This document shows, piece after piece, positions 11,446-23,709 of a stretch of DNA of 64,000 nt. The stretch spans positions 43,198,988 through 43,262,987 of the forward strand of contig NC_087070.1 in assembly GCF_963678635.1 (NCBI RefSeq). The letters run 5' to 3'. Each line of letters opens with the position of its first letter. The stretch's first letter is position 1. Under the pieces are notes generated by a model that was not told the origin of the DNA, ran no database searches, and saw only the letters and a program-made list of their open reading frames with translations. The position numbers and the translations under genes were made by a program. The DNA comes from Symsagittifera roscoffensis (lineage: Eukaryota > Xenacoelomorpha > Acoela > Convolutidae).

Positions 11446-13020
11446 AAGGTTTAGTTACCTTATTGGACTAACTCACTCCCTATTCATTTATAAATTATTG
11501 ATTACGTTTATTTTATCTTACAATGATAGTTTAAGTTTGTTTGCAGGGCTAGTTGTGATCATCTCTTTAATCCCTGCGAGGAAACCCACTGTTGCGTAAA
11601 ATGCTGTCACATGTTCTAAAATAAACATTTGTTCAACGAAAACTCACTCGTCCAAAAAATTGTCATCGTGTGATGTTTATAATACTGGCTTTCAGTAAAG
11701 CGTTATGATTTGAAAAAAAACTTTGTCGTTAAGCTTGAGAGTCTCCGGACATTTCTTTGATTGAAAAATTAGATCAAAATTAGAGAAATAAGATAAATAC
11801 TTTTCTAGGATAATTTTATACTTTTATTAATTTCTATAATTTCTTTCCAGATGCAACTTGTACGCACATGAATTTCTTGCTTAAAACTTTAGCGGTGTTT
11901 TGATTTTCGTATTAAAACAGATGTGAAAATGCATTTTGTCACAGTGAAAGAAACGCATTTTTTTTTACAATAAAACACATTTACTAAGCCCGTTATTTCT
12001 AGCAGCCAATAAAGGGCTTAGTAAGGAGTTTCCGTGATAGGGTTAAACTTTTATGGTTCATCCTTAGTTCACTGACCACCAGAATCAAGTTAGGATAAAA
12101 AATCATTCCCGCTAGTTTTTTGCTGTCTCTCTTTATTAAAATGAATCCAGAAAGGCTAAGACTAGGGATTTTCACCCAATTTATCGCTGAAATTCTTAGA
12201 AGGGGTGGATACAAAATTAAATTAGGGATTAAGTGCTAATAGTCTCCTAATTCAATTTTTTCCAGTAAAACTAAGCTTAAACCTAAAAATACTTTTGGTT
12301 CAAAAATTCAATTATTGAATGTAGAGGTCATGAAAATAAAATGCAAGAAAACTGCTTTTGCTACAAAATATGCAGAATTAGCTGAGCAGCCAAAAGTTGT
12401 TGTCAATTTAAGGTCACAATTTTGTTAGACCAAAAAAACGCTGGGTAGTTAACGATTAAAATAATTTGGATAGCTCATTAAATTTATTGATCGGGTTTGA
12501 AAAAATGCGGGTGTATTTTTTGTGACGAATAAAAATGACAGGTGCATGAAACTTGTGGTCAAGTTAAAGAGTGATCTTATAAAATGTCAAGGAGCTGATA
12601 TAAACTCTCGATAGGTAATAAGTGGGGTTTTCACAAGAGCCAGTTTTTATTTTTAATTAGGTAAGAAAACTGCGTGAACTTTTTTCGCGATCTTTGGATA
12701 ATGCTATTTTATAAATCGCTAATCTAAATAATTTTAAGATGGCCGGCTCAATTGTTTACAGAAAAAACTTAATCAACATGCATAGTTTCTATCACCTGAT
12801 AAATTACAAGCCAACTGAAATGTCATAAAATGTTGGCAGGATCCTTAAAAATGAAGTCAAGACTTAAACCAAGATGTTGATGAAAACGATTAGAGATCGT
12901 TCAAGTTCGCCTTGCTAAATTTGAGTCTATTTGATTCTTTTTTTGTCATAGCTATTGATTCACATAAAATATTTTTTTTTTTGATTTTTTTCTGTTGTCA
13001 TAACTCATGTTTTGCAGTAT
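11446..13020. other. AT-rich DNA, no gene seen
   Basis: No ORF with coding character and no clear repeats were found. TTTCTTTCCAG near 11850 resembles a splice acceptor, but the bases after it do not open a convincing exon. Confidence 0.45.
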
Positions 13021-13024
13021 TATT

Positions 13025-13139
13025 TTCTGACTTAATAATTTTGTTCTTTTTTGAAAATCTAACGACCAAAAGTTATGATCTTTATCATTAATATGGAACT
13101 TTCCTATATGGAAAAAGAACAAAATTATTAAGTCAGAAA
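13025..13139. repeat. 115-bp palindrome with 28-bp arms
   Basis: The arm TTTCTGACTTAATAATTTTG... (13025-13052) is mirrored by ...CAAAATTATTAAGTCAGAAA (13112-13139). The left arm plus about 60 bp of the loop also occurs singly at 5517-5600, next to an R1 repeat there too. It is therefore a recurring companion of R1. Confidence 0.8.
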
Positions 13140-13149
13140 TTATAGTTAC

Positions 13150-13648
13150 TTTCCGCTACGAAAGTAACGGAATTTTTTGTGCTCCGGTGGTTTTTTTTTT
13201 CTTCAGACAAATTTCGACTTTTTATCTAGCCAGTTTTGACGGAATTTTTTTATATCATTCAAAAGGTATCAATTTGAAAAGATATTTTACCTGTGATTAA
13301 TTTTCGTAAAGTTTTAGGGGCTTAAAGATTGTCGTTTTTGCCAATTTGGGACATTAACGCGCGATATATTTCGCGTTAATAACGCGTAAGCGGAGATTTA
13401 ATCCGTCTTAGAAATCGTTCCAAATTGGTTCAAGGAAGCTTATTTGCCATAATTGATTTGTTAATACGAGCAAACTCTATCACTTTTCCTTTAAATGGCG
13501 TATGGGAGGATGATTTTCACAAAAATCTTTTTAAAAAATGATTTTATTTTATTACATTTAGTTTTTTCATGTTATTACTGCTCCATAAACCTTAAAAGGC
13601 AGTCGAAACATTCAAGGCTTCGCCCTGATACGAGCAGTCTTGTTATGT
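13150..13648. repeat. R1 hairpin repeat, inverted copy
   Basis: This starts CTACGAAAGTAACGGAA and ends with GGCTTCGCCCTGATACGAGCAGTCTTG. The loop-stem hairpin has one altered base. It has the same orientation as the copy at 7208-7745. The GC patch (ACGCGCGATATATTTCGCG) is retained. Confidence 0.75.
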
Positions 13649-13649
13649 C

Positions 13650-15360
13650 TGGTGAATGAACATAATAAATCTCATTGCTGAAAAGGAATGGTATAGAAAA
13701 TTAAACAAAGCTTTTGGCCAAAACGTCAGTTTTACAAATAATATGGTTAAAATATCAAAACACATTTTTGTAATTTTTTTAAGTTATAATAAAATTACAA
13801 AACAAAGCGAGAGACATATCAAAAAAGGGTGACTTGGTGTCATAGCAGAGACTGAGAATCGTTGTTTCTGTTTTGCTTGCTGGGGCCGTACGAGAGTTTT
13901 AAATAATCGTTCGCAGTTTGTTCTAACATCTGAGACAGTTGAATAAATTAGTAAGTCAACAAATTTTTAGATAAATTTTTGCCACTCGAAAAAAAAAGTT
14001 TTTATAAGATACAGACAACCCACTCCTCGCCTAACCCACAATTGGCACTTAACTGTTTGTTGTAAGTAGGCAGGTGTTTCAGAGGCGTTAGAATTCGGTA
14101 TACAACCTCTTCAAACGAAACTATTCAGAGTTGTCACCAGAAATTGTCAATTTCTCTGTAATATTGAAAAATACGACGAATCAGTTTGCTCACTATATTT
14201 CAGGGTTTTGGTGACGAAAAGGTGCCGTTAACAACAAAGAAGGCAAAACAAAAACCCTGAACCAAAATAAGCTGCTGATTCTAGGTTTTTTGAGTTGTAT
14301 CAAATCGCTAAAAACCATGAAGGGCTAAGAACAGACACAAAACAATTGTTTGAAGCACGAAACAGAGTAAGGTGTAATCTTGTACTGACAGATAACAAAA
14401 TCAAGAGATTACGAAAGAATACAAAATTATAAAGAAAACATGAGAGCTACAAACAAACGAAAAAGTTTTATCGGGTACCCACGGAGACAGCAAGTGGAGA
14501 CTAAAAACTGGCAACTGGTTGACTTTCAAGAAGAAGTGGAGGAGGTTAAATTACAAAGGGAATCAATAGAAAACTGGTTAAAGCGGGAAAAGAAAACCGT
14601 TTAGAAAAGTGTCGAAAACCAAAACTAGACATGAAAAACACTAAGGACGTTGGAGCGTGTTAAAACCGAACAAAACGAAGTTCGGGATCAAATTCACAAT
14701 TTAAGCAAAAACCAATCATTTGGTGTTTTTTGCTCAGCCCAAAGTCATTAAGTAGAGCAACTAATTCCAACAACACGCAAACTAGCTGAGCAAAAGCAAA
14801 AGAAACAGAAGTTTTGACTTTTTGCGAGAACAAATCTCCGTTTACAAGAAGAACGAAGGCGCATACGATAGAATTACTCACCAAAAAATAATTTTTGACT
14901 GGTGTTTCTAAAGCACCCTAATATTTGCAGAAAAACATACTGAATCGGTGTCAAAATTTTGTGTTCAAAAAGAAAAGAAACCTACTTACCAAACTTATTA
15001 AATCTTACTTTGGTGAAAAGTCAGTTTGATTTTTCTGGCCCAGTTTTTTATCCTAAGCTCAAATTCAAAAAGACATTCCACCGGTGATTCACATTGAAAT
15101 GAGGCCAGCAACTTAATCCTGTTATCACAAAACGAGACGCTAAAACACCCTTAGTATTTTATATAGCGTGTGGGGGATTAAATGAAGAAACATTAAAAAT
15201 AATCTTCTTTTTTTTCTCAATTATTTTGTCAAGTATTCAACCAAAAAACTTTCCAATTGGCCCTAAGTGGCCCTAGTCGGAATATTCAGGTCATTGCCCT
15301 GATATACGATCAGTCTTGTTTTTTATCAATATACATTTATGAACATTTGGTAAATTATAA
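13650..15360. other. Intergenic DNA with a diverged repeat pair and a worn R1
   Basis: About 13830-14060 shares diverged blocks with 16290-16530 (for example CAGAGACTG, ATAAGATACA, CCCACAATTGGCAC / CCCACAGTTGGCAC), which suggests an old dispersed repeat. A degraded R1 copy lies at about 15030-15322. The minus-strand ORF at 14660-14884 has no supporting context. No gene is called. Confidence 0.5.
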
Positions 15361-15368
15361 CTAGGCCT

Positions 15369-16273
15369 CCCGCATCCAGTTTCAAGCGTTAATAATCGAT
15401 TATAGTATGTTTTTAGTACCAATCAAACAAAAGTTGAGAAAAAGATGATTTTAATCGATTATTTATTGATTATAGCCTTTCTTTTTGAAATCAAATATAA
15501 TCATTTATAATACATTAAAATTGATTATAATCGATTATTTTCATCCGAAATTTCAATTCATATGTTTTGCAGAAAAAATTCATTATAATCGATTATAATT
15601 GCTTACAAACCATTTTGTTTGCCTATTTTATCTTCAACTTTGCATATGAAATGCTTATATTTTATACTTTTTGTAGACGCTGGTTTATGTGAGAAATGGG
15701 AAATTTTTTTTAACAGTATTTAAATCAATTCAAATTTATAACTTTTTTTTTCATTTCTTTTTCATTTTAGTTGTTTCATGATGCACATCATAAGTTTTTT
15801 TGACAACCAAAATATCAGCACTTTTCTTTAGTTTCATGATTTATATAGAAGAGTTATGTTTCATCTACCGCGGGATTCTTTCAACTATTATGAAGGGATC
15901 TCTATGAAACTTTTGTTTCGTGGTAAAACTTTGTGTTCAGGTGAACCAAAGAGTAACAAGACATCTCATTTTTAGAGATTTTTGACGGAAAAAAATATCA
16001 TAATCTATTATAATATATTAGAATAGATTACAAGAGATAATAGGATATTTTAAGAGATTATAAGACATTAGAGATTGTCGAGATTTTCGGAAAAATTATA
16101 ATCATTTATAACTGATTAAAATTTATTATAATGTCACGAAAAATGTTATCATTATACTGGATTATAAATCATTTAAACATCTAATTTTGGCGCTTATAAC
16201 TAATTATAATTTTGATAAAAGTACAAATATACTTGTAATATAATCGATTTTTTTCTCTTTTACTGAGTGCGGG
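15369..16273. mobile_element. AT-rich MITE family M1, copy 2
   Basis: This copy runs from CCCGCATCCAG to CTGAGTGCGGG, inverted over about 11 bp, which is better preserved than in copy 1. It is filled with ATAATCGATTATAAT palindromes and shares the central TCATCTACCGCGGGA block with 5721-6595. It is non-coding. The match between copies supports both boundaries. Confidence 0.75.
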
Positions 16274-16279
16274 TTACTA

Positions 16280-17100
16280 AACAGACCAAAGGACGTACCA
16301 TATGGGAGAGCTTTGCAGTCGAGCAGAGACTGGGAGTGATTGCTGCTAATTTGCTAGCTTAGCCCCGAAGTGATTTGCAAACATCCTTTCGCAATTTGAT
16401 CTAATTTTAGACACAGTTTAATAAAAGAGAGAAAATATAATGTTTTTTCAATAGAGTTTCAAGTGGGAAGTTGTTATAAGATACAAACACCTCACCACTT
16501 ACCTGACCCACAGTTGGCACATAACTATTAGGTGTAATCAAGTGAGCATTTCACTAACCCTGAGTATGAGAAAGAAGGGCAAGGTTACGATCCTCCACTT
16601 AAGCCGCATAAAGAAATAATCTACAGATACGCCAGTTGAAACTGATAAAAATCAAAAGAAAACAAAGAGTCTGATTATGTTTCAATAAAAACTACTGTGA
16701 AAATATTGGAAAGTTTGAAATATGATGATAAAATTTTGAGTTGATAAGAGGAATGAAGCAATTCTATATGCCAGTCAGACCGAATGCCCAATAACAGACG
16801 CGAATCCAGGACTTGCTCAAAAGGACAGATGGGGAAGGTGATTTCTCAAAAAAAATCACACAGCGACAAAATTTTGAAAAAAAACTAACAACACAGTTTT
16901 GGGTAGTCAATTGAGTTTTGACCAAAATTGTGTTTTTTTTTGCTCGCTCATTATTTAAAAAAGCTCTTTAGGAAAAAATTTATGGATACAGTAAAATGAA
17001 TACTGTAAAAATGTAAATAAGTACCGCCCTTCATAAAAACGCCACTGCTTAAAAATTATGTTAGGTATTTCTGCAGTTTTAATCTGACATAATTCCGATG
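16280..17100. other. Intergenic DNA downstream of the host gene
   Basis: This holds the second copy of the diverged repeat noted at 13830-14060, followed by A-rich unique DNA. No ORF is supported. Confidence 0.45.
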
Positions 17101-17134
17101 CGTAATTAGTCACTTTCAGACTCTCTAAAGGACG

Positions 17135-17140
17135 TTTATT
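17135..17140 (-). terminator. Poly(A) signal AATAAA of the host gene
   Basis: TTTATT on the plus strand, i.e. AATAAA in gene sense, lies about 52 bases past the stop of the terminal exon. That is a normal distance for a short 3' UTR, so the mRNA probably ends near 17105-17120. Confidence 0.6.
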
Positions 17141-17191
17141 GGTTAAAAATGGTCGAGCATCCGGTCTTTCTGCCATGAGAACAGCCTCCAT

Positions 17192-18060
17192 TCAAAGCTC
17201 TCGATCCAAAACTTTTGTGAACTTTCGAAATAGTTCAGTTTTTCTGTCGTTGAAACTCCGCATTCGGAAAGCAGATTCGACCCATTTTTTAGTCAAGTAT
17301 TGTGAAATGGTTTTGATTAAATTCATTTCTTGTTTCGATAAAGTCTTCTGAAATAATTTGTTCAGCAGAATGACAACTTTGCTCAATGAAAATGAAATTT
17401 CATCCATGTCATCGCATTGAGGGCCTTCTAGAACAATCCGAAGCTCGATTAACTTGTCACGGAGCTCGCTTCGTATATCGGAACATTCAGCACTAGTCAA
17501 TGAATTTCCTTGTAACTTATGGCAGCATTTGAAATACAGTTTAATCACGCTTTCTACTAGAAATTCGGGTTCGATAAGGCCTTCCGGCGTTTCAGAACTT
17601 GAGCATTTGCTCTCGGAGATATCTTTTTTCCGCGACCAAAGTCGTGCAAGACTTTGAAACAGACTCGTTGATTCAGTACTCGGCTTTCGGCTGATCGTAT
17701 TCAGAGGTCTCGGTGGCGGCGTGAAATTAGACCTATACTGTCCTTGATTCCTCAAGAAAGGCTGAGTCGAGACACGGGGCTCTGCATTGTTCCTATTGGC
17801 TGCTCGTCTTTGGGGCTGGGGTGTCATGGGAGTTGGAATCTTGACCTTTTCGTCTCCAGTTTCCGTCAGAAGTACAGACTGGGTCGCTACTCTTCCCATA
17901 AAGGGGGTCGGGGTCGTGACCTCTCCCGTTTGTGTTGTTGGCTTTTGTACCGCGGCTTGAGGCGGCAATACACTTGGCATGTCTAGGCTCGCCGTCTGTT
18001 CGAAATTGAACAAGTCTTCTAGCTCTTGCAATCCCATTATGGCATTGCTGGTGCTTAGAA
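17192..18060 (-). CDS. Host gene, terminal coding exon (unknown protein)
   Basis: The acceptor CTCAATTTAG precedes 18060, and the frame runs 289 codons to TGA at 17192-17194. Joined in phase to the exon ending at 19430 (one base before, two after), it gives a continuous reading frame. The first half is low complexity, rich in Pro, Thr and Ser (TPPPRPLNTISRKPS). The second half is a predicted all-helical region with regular Leu/Ile spacing and Cys residues (YFKCCHKLQ), ending TKVLDREL. Base composition is clearly less AT-rich than the surroundings. No family is recognised. The ORF's in-frame ATG at 18124 lies in the intron and should not be used as the start. Confidence 0.72.
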
Positions 18061-19429
18061 CTAAATTGAGATGAAAGTAAATTAGAGACAGAAGGAGGCC
18101 GGGAACGCCTTCAAAATTTGTCACAGGATGACAACAAAATGAAGCAATTTATTTCATTTTTTGTTCATCATTTTATAATTGCCTAATTTTAAAATTGTGT
18201 TTTTTTTTGTGTTTTCGCAAATAAAATTTTTAGTTTTTATAATCATTTTTACGACTCTTTAAAAAATGAATAAAAAGTATTGTATGCTGAGGAAGTATGA
18301 AGATAATGTAATATTCAGTAGTTGTGATCTTGATTCAGTTGAAACCTGATTTGAAATCATATCTACCTAAAGACTCAGATAGTGAAGATTGAGTGGTATC
18401 TTCATTGTTATCTGATGTGGTTGAATTCGAGTTCTGCCGCATAAAACCTGGTAACAAAAAACAAAATCCTGACAATTTGATGAGAAAATGTAGTTTGAAA
18501 AAGCGCTTTTAACAGCAACCGGCATACTTTTATATATTTAAACGTTATCAGTATGCCACGAGCTATAGTCAAAATATGTTGGACACATTTCAAAAAATGT
18601 CCTATTTTTTGCACCACAGACATTTTTTTTCTGCGCCACAGATAATTTTTGTTGTTCCGACCATTGAGAATGGGGAAGAATTTTGTATTCGGGTGTGTTT
18701 TAGTTTTTTCTCTTTTGTTTTCCACGCAAAATCAGGTACTACACATAATTATCGGACTGTGTTGAATGATATATCGTATTAAAGCCCTTCTCTCGTGATT
18801 CGAACCACATTTAAAATTTCTCTTAGAGCAAGCAGGCTTTTTTATTCTTATTTTAGCCGTTTACAAGAGCTTATTTATAAATAATTTTATTTTTATTCGA
18901 GTAACGCCATGCTGGGAATCAAAGACCTCAAAATTTAAAAAAAATTCTGCAAAAATTTTCATAAATATTTTTTTGTTTTTCTAGTCACTTCCATTTAAAA
19001 CTATTGTCGTGTTTGCCTATTTGACTATATTTGTCGAATATGCCTAAATTATAGCTTTACGTCAGCTCCTTTTGTCACACCACACAAAAACTACACAAAT
19101 TTCAAAAAAAAAACTTTTTTTTCTTGTAGTTTTTTCTAAGACTGGTCGGAACATTCTGTGCTACTACTTGCACAGTAACCGGCTACCCTTGTTATTTATT
19201 GCACATTCTTTCCAACTATTGTTTACCGACTATTGGCGCATCAAGGATAACATGTGTGGTTGTCAAAACTGGATGACGTATAAACTAATACCAAAGGGTG
19301 ACTTTTTGAGTGTAACCGTGTCGAAACCTCGAGGAAAGAAAGACCTCAGCCTCCTCCCTTAAATCACTAGTGAAATATTAGAATTGTTTTGAAATTAAGA
19401 ACTATTACACCAACACTGCTTATATATAC
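18061..19429 (-). other. Intron of the host gene
   Basis: This is bounded by CAAG/GTATAT at 19430/19429 and TTTAG at 18061. It is AT-rich. ORFs inside it (18408-18725 minus, 18576-18782 and 19072-19362 plus) lack splice or codon support and are ignored. Confidence 0.6.
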
Positions 19430-19731
19430 CTTGAAAATTTGAATCAACGTAAGAGTTCGGAGGTACTGAGGGTCCATTCGTGGACGATGAGAGCACCTCA
19501 CGGGACCAAGGTGATCCTGCAACATTGGCCACACCGACACTTGATTCCCAGTTAGCCTCGGAATAGACATTGTTGTTGATACTGGCGTTAGTTTTGCAGT
19601 TTTTTTCGTGGTCGTTGTTGTTGTTGTTGCGACCCCAACTATCACTCGAATGGTGTTCCTCGCTCGAAGAATGCAAACGCATGTCCGGTTTGGAGGCACT
19701 CTTTATCCATGAATTTGGAGCTCGTTTTAAC
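19430..19731 (-). CDS. Host gene, internal coding exon (Ser/Asn-rich)
   Basis: The acceptor AAAAAAACAG ends at 19732 and the donor CAAG/GTATAT is at 19430. The frame encodes a polar, Ser/Asn-rich stretch with a run of five Asn and SSSEEHHSSDSW. Its last codon is split after one base, which fits exactly with the terminal exon at 18060. At its start it needs two bases from the preceding exon. An in-frame ATG at 19682 could alternatively start the protein if this were a first coding exon. It looks disordered and regulatory, but no domain is recognised. Confidence 0.65.
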
Positions 19732-19734
19732 CTG

Positions 19735-20940
19735 TTTTTTTAAAATTGAAAAAAAAACTAATAGAAAAAACTGTAATAAAAACTGTAATAAAAAAATATT
19801 TGCAATTTAGATTCCTTTCACTGCAAGCTTCAGAACCTTCACAGCGAAAAGAAATCTCATTCCGAGATTGCCGTGGAACTTTTTCGCCTCTAATCCTTTA
19901 TCTACGTTAGCTCAGTTTTTTTTTACTCTGAATAATTAATCAAAAAATGAATAATAAAGCTGTTTGGTGCACTAATTACTGAAAAGCAAAAAAAATTTAT
20001 ACCAAACCTACACTTGACATTTTAATTTTTGTAATGTATTTTCAATTCAAAAATGAGCTTCACTAATTTGTAAGTTAATAAACATGTCCAAAAATTTTGT
20101 TTTGAATATCAATTAAAAGCGTGTGGCCAATAGTACTACTCGATGAAAGTTTAATGCAAAAACAATTCCCGTTTTTCTTAAAAAAGCTTTAATAAAACCA
20201 GTATTCAAAAAAGCAAAACTTAGATCGCATTTCTATGATAATTTCATTCAATCGTAGCATGTATGTTCCATCAAATGGTTATTTTGAAGTTACGTTTATT
20301 TACATGTGTTTTTGAGACGGGGCGAGCTCTGAAAAATTGCAAAAAATTGTTTTTTTACTTAATTTTCAAAAAAAATTGAAATTATGTTTGTAATTATGAA
20401 ATAATGTAAAAAAACAATAAGTTTGAGAGAGATCGCGCGCCAAACACAACGTTCCAAATAAAATTAGAAATTCTTGACTTGTTGTTTTTTTTGAAACAGT
20501 TAACCAAAATTGAATTGGGGGGGGGGGGGTTTACTTTATAAAGGGGTTTTTACGTTTGATATTTTGAACATAAATAAAAAAACAGTTACAAAAATCAAAG
20601 TGAAAGTAACAAAAATGAAGTGAAAAAAACTTTCAATTTCAGACCAAAAAACATCATTTTTAATTTTTTTAGATGTGGGTACGGGATGTTCAAAATATCC
20701 AAAGTGTCATAGAAATTTCACGGCCAACTTTTCCCATATTAACAAAGAAATACAAATTTCAGCAGAATATCAATATTACTTTGTTTTGTAACATCCATGT
20801 CAGATTAATCAATTTTCCGTGTCCTAGCTTGCTGCTTATAGTTACCTGCGGCGAGTTGTGGCTTCACATTTAGTGGGTGTATGTTCAATATGAAAAAAAA
20901 ATCACGGACACTATCAAAAACTAACAAAATTTTATCGTGA
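19735..20940 (-). other. Probable intron between Ser/Asn-rich and Gln-rich exons
   Basis: AT-rich, with a G(10) run near 20518-20529. A candidate extra exon ends at a strong donor CGCAG/GTAACT (about 20844-20848, minus strand) after a short open frame. Its phase does not by itself connect the neighbouring exons, so at least one exon here is unresolved. Another short minus-strand open stretch lies at about 19810-19890. Confidence 0.4.
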
Positions 20941-20945
20941 CTAAA

Positions 20946-21223
20946 TTACATGTCAATAAAAAAATGGAATGAATTTTTTAATGAAAAGATCAAAACGAGC
21001 ACCCTGTGTTGTTCCAGCTCTTGTTGCACGACGTCTATATAGTCATAGTTATGCTGCGTGTCATTGTCCTCAAGGTAATAACCTGAAGACGATGATGTTC
21101 CTGTACCTTCAAATCGGTTTGGACCCTGGTGACCTTGAAATCCGTGTTGGAGATACTGAAGTTGAAGTTGGTTTGAGGAACTTGTCTGACTCAGATATGA
21201 CCCGTACGAATATCTATTTCCGG
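20946..21223 (-). CDS. Host gene, Gln/Ser/Tyr-rich coding exon
   Basis: The acceptor CCAATTTCAG ends at 21224. The exon begins in the phase left by the upstream exon (which ends one base into a codon at 22112), so the junction keeps the frame. The protein is rich in Gln, Ser and Tyr (SSNQLQLQYLQHGFQ; EDNDTQHNYDYID), like low-complexity activation or condensate-forming segments. The frame stays open to TAA at 20946-20948, but the last ~20 codons are AT-rich. A donor may lie earlier, for example GAAG/GTACAG or CAGG/GTGCTC. The true 3' edge is therefore uncertain. Confidence 0.6.
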
Positions 21224-21239
21224 CTGAAATTGGGATCAA

Positions 21240-22105
21240 TTTCGGCTTAAAATGATCAGCAAAACATTGAAAAAAAGTCGAAAGTCTTCATGGTTAAATT
21301 TAAAAAAATGCCAAGGCTTACAATGAAAACTTGAGAAAACAATAAACAATACTGGAAAGGTTTTTACATCCTATTTAAGAAAAATCAGATTGGGTTGTCG
21401 AGTTATTTCAAACTCTATGCCCCCATTAATTAAACTTCTGTAGATAAATTTGGAAAAGAAGGTTTTTTCGGGAGTACATTACAAAGCCAAAATGTGCACT
21501 CAATTTGGTTTTGATTTTGGTTTGGATAGGCGCTCAATTTGGTGTTTTTAAGCCACTGGAATCCTCAAACAAGTCTGGAAACGTGTTCCAAAATGCATGT
21601 GGATTCCTTTTATATAAGTTCAGCGGATTCTGCGCTCAATTACCTGTAACAAAAGTTTTGACGTAACATTAATTTTGTCATTGATTACCCAACGAGCAAC
21701 AAAACCTAATTTTCTCGGATTACGCAAAATGTAAGCGAACTACGCAATTTTAAGCAATTTCCGCAAAATTGTCTTGTGATAGTTTTTTTGTGTAGAGGTG
21801 AATTCTAAAAATTTGTAGAGGTGAATTCAAAAGAAAGCGGATTCAGCTAAACTGTAATCGATAATGAAATGAATACATACTTGCTTGCGTATTCCACCAT
21901 TTGCTTCGTATTTAACAAACTTGTTGCGTATACCGCAAATTGGGCTGTTTTTGGATCAACTTTTAAGAATACACTGTTTGGCTATTTGTTTGTAAAAATC
22001 AAATAGAAAAAAGGGTCCGAAAAAAACAGCATTTTCCGGTGGATTTCGCTACAAATTTTTTTACAGCCTTCACAATTCAACTTTTGGCCCTGTAATGTAG
22101 TAAAT
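21240..22105 (-). other. Intron with scattered TTGCGGA-type motifs
   Basis: This lies between the donor at 22112 and the acceptor at 21224. From about 21715 to 21960 it contains ATTACGCAAAATG / TTTCCGCAAAATTG motifs like those of the 28-32 kb array, apparently a diverged member of that repeat family. Confidence 0.5.
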
Positions 22106-22111
22106 ACTTAC

Positions 22112-22192
22112 CTAGGTTGACTCCTTTTAAGCTATTTTCTTCATTTTCGTGATCAGTCGAATCAATTTCTTCATCGTCACTTGTCATGTCCT
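22112..22192 (-). CDS. Host gene, 81-bp acidic coding exon
   Basis: A strong acceptor TTTTATTTTAG precedes 22192 and a perfect donor CTAG/GTAAGT ends it at 22112. Only one frame is open. It encodes an acidic peptide (SDDEEIDSTDHENEEN) and ends one base into a codon, matching the next exon at 21223. An ATG lies 3 bases inside the exon, so this could be an internal exon after the 24837 exon (which ends in compatible phase 0), or a first coding exon created by trans-splicing. I favour an internal exon but cannot exclude the other. Confidence 0.6.
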
Positions 22193-22210
22193 AAAATAAA
22201 AAAAAAACAT

Positions 22211-22426
22211 TTATCTTATCATACTTATCATCTGTATAACTATTGAACGCATTGTCCAGCAGAAACTCAATTTCAGGCATCGAGAAAAAGAGTTTAACAC
22301 GAACCCACCGAATGAGATTGTAGTTTTCAACTTCTTCTCAAAATCCAAAACGCTGGCTTCCATTTGGCATTCCCAATTTTCCGAATTGAGTTTATTTTTC
22401 ATTGCAATTATTTGCTAGTTTCAATC
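22211..22426 (-). CDS. Possible coding exon of uncertain membership
   Basis: After an acceptor-like GCTAATTTAG (22427) an ATG at 22402 opens a frame beginning MKNKLNSENWECQMEAS that looks coding for about 30 codons. The later part reads better in another frame (PEIEFLLDNAFNSY), so a very short intron or a frame break may lie near 22310. No donor in the right phase joins it to the exon at 22192. It may be an alternative first exon or a decayed exon. Confidence 0.25.
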
Positions 22427-22429
22427 CTA

Positions 22430-23700
22430 AATTAGCAAAAAATGAGCTTTGAAAAAACAGGAGAATTTTATCAAAAACGTGGTCAAATTTGGAAAACAAA
22501 GAGTCTGCTGGTTAAACTTTCAATTTCTTAGCTTCCAGAAGGTTCCCTAGTTTGAGTTACTTGTTAATAGTCTGAATTTTTCTTCCGCTTAAGGCAAAAA
22601 AAAATTCGTTTTAGAAATTTTCAAAACAAATTCTGGGGCTATAACAAACAATGATTTTTTAACCATCAATGAAAAGGTGATAAATATTGAAAAAATAACA
22701 ATGCAATTTTCCATGAGATATATCGGAAAAAAGCAATGGTTTGTAACTTTAACTTTATACTACATAATTAGTGATGGTGAACGATGGGACGTCATCTTTG
22801 GAATGTTCGAAGTAAGAAAAAAATAAATAAACTCTAGTCAGTATCGACTTTACTGCTAGGTGCATTGAACAATTTTTGTTCTCTGCGCTATTGCGCTGTT
22901 ATCGTTTTCTGTCAATTTTGTGAATATGTATCGGAGAATATTTTTCAAATCGCGAACTATTCGGAACATGCAACTTAGAAAACAAACTGTTTGCTACTTT
23001 ATGGAATGCAAAGGCTAAGTTTGGAATGATATATACCGATATAAAAAGAAAAAAATTGCTGATCAAAAATGTAAAGTCAAACGACGAATGACGAGGATAA
23101 AACATACGTATAAGAATTGAGCTCATGTCGAGTCGAAGTGCTCACTCTATGTTTTGACCGTCTTGGCCAAAATTTGGCATGCTTTGACCGTTTCAACAAA
23201 TTTTACTTGTCTCGGCTTCTCGACCAAATTCAGGCATGATTCGATTTTCTCGGCCAAAAAAGTAAACTCGATTTTGCTCAACCTAAGCCAGCTATGTTTT
23301 TACCGTCTCGCCTGAAAAACCTGCTTCATTTCGCTTGACCAAAATCAGATATGATTTGAACGTCTCGACTTAGGGCGGTTCTGCTTCAACTTTCAATTAA
23401 GATGAATTATATTGCTAAAGTTGATGATTGATCGAAAAAAGTAATATATCAGGCTTTTGCTGATGTTTTATTGAGAAGAAAAATATTTGAGTCAATTGTA
23501 ATTTGACTGCTTTGATGAGATAAATTAATTTCTGAAACAAGTTTTTTCATCGTTTAATTACTATTTTTTAAACTTCATCATTTGTTGTTTTTACATGGAC
23601 AAAACTTCAAGAATTGATTTCGTCTTACTGCTGAACAATCGCAACGATGTATCTTTGGACGGTAGTTTAGGTAAGCGTCGACTCTGCTCGATTTATGTTT
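22430..23700 (-). other. Intron DNA with diverged CTCGACC repeats
   Basis: No exon is supported. From about 23150 to 23370 there are irregular repeats built on TTGACCGTCTCG / CTCGGCC, probably an older relative of the minisatellite at 23710-24010. Confidence 0.45.
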
Positions 23701-23709
23701 CGTCAGATC

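Noticed and set aside
18781-18830. GGTTCGAATC-like tRNA B box on the minus strand
   Set aside because: No cloverleaf can be drawn upstream or downstream.
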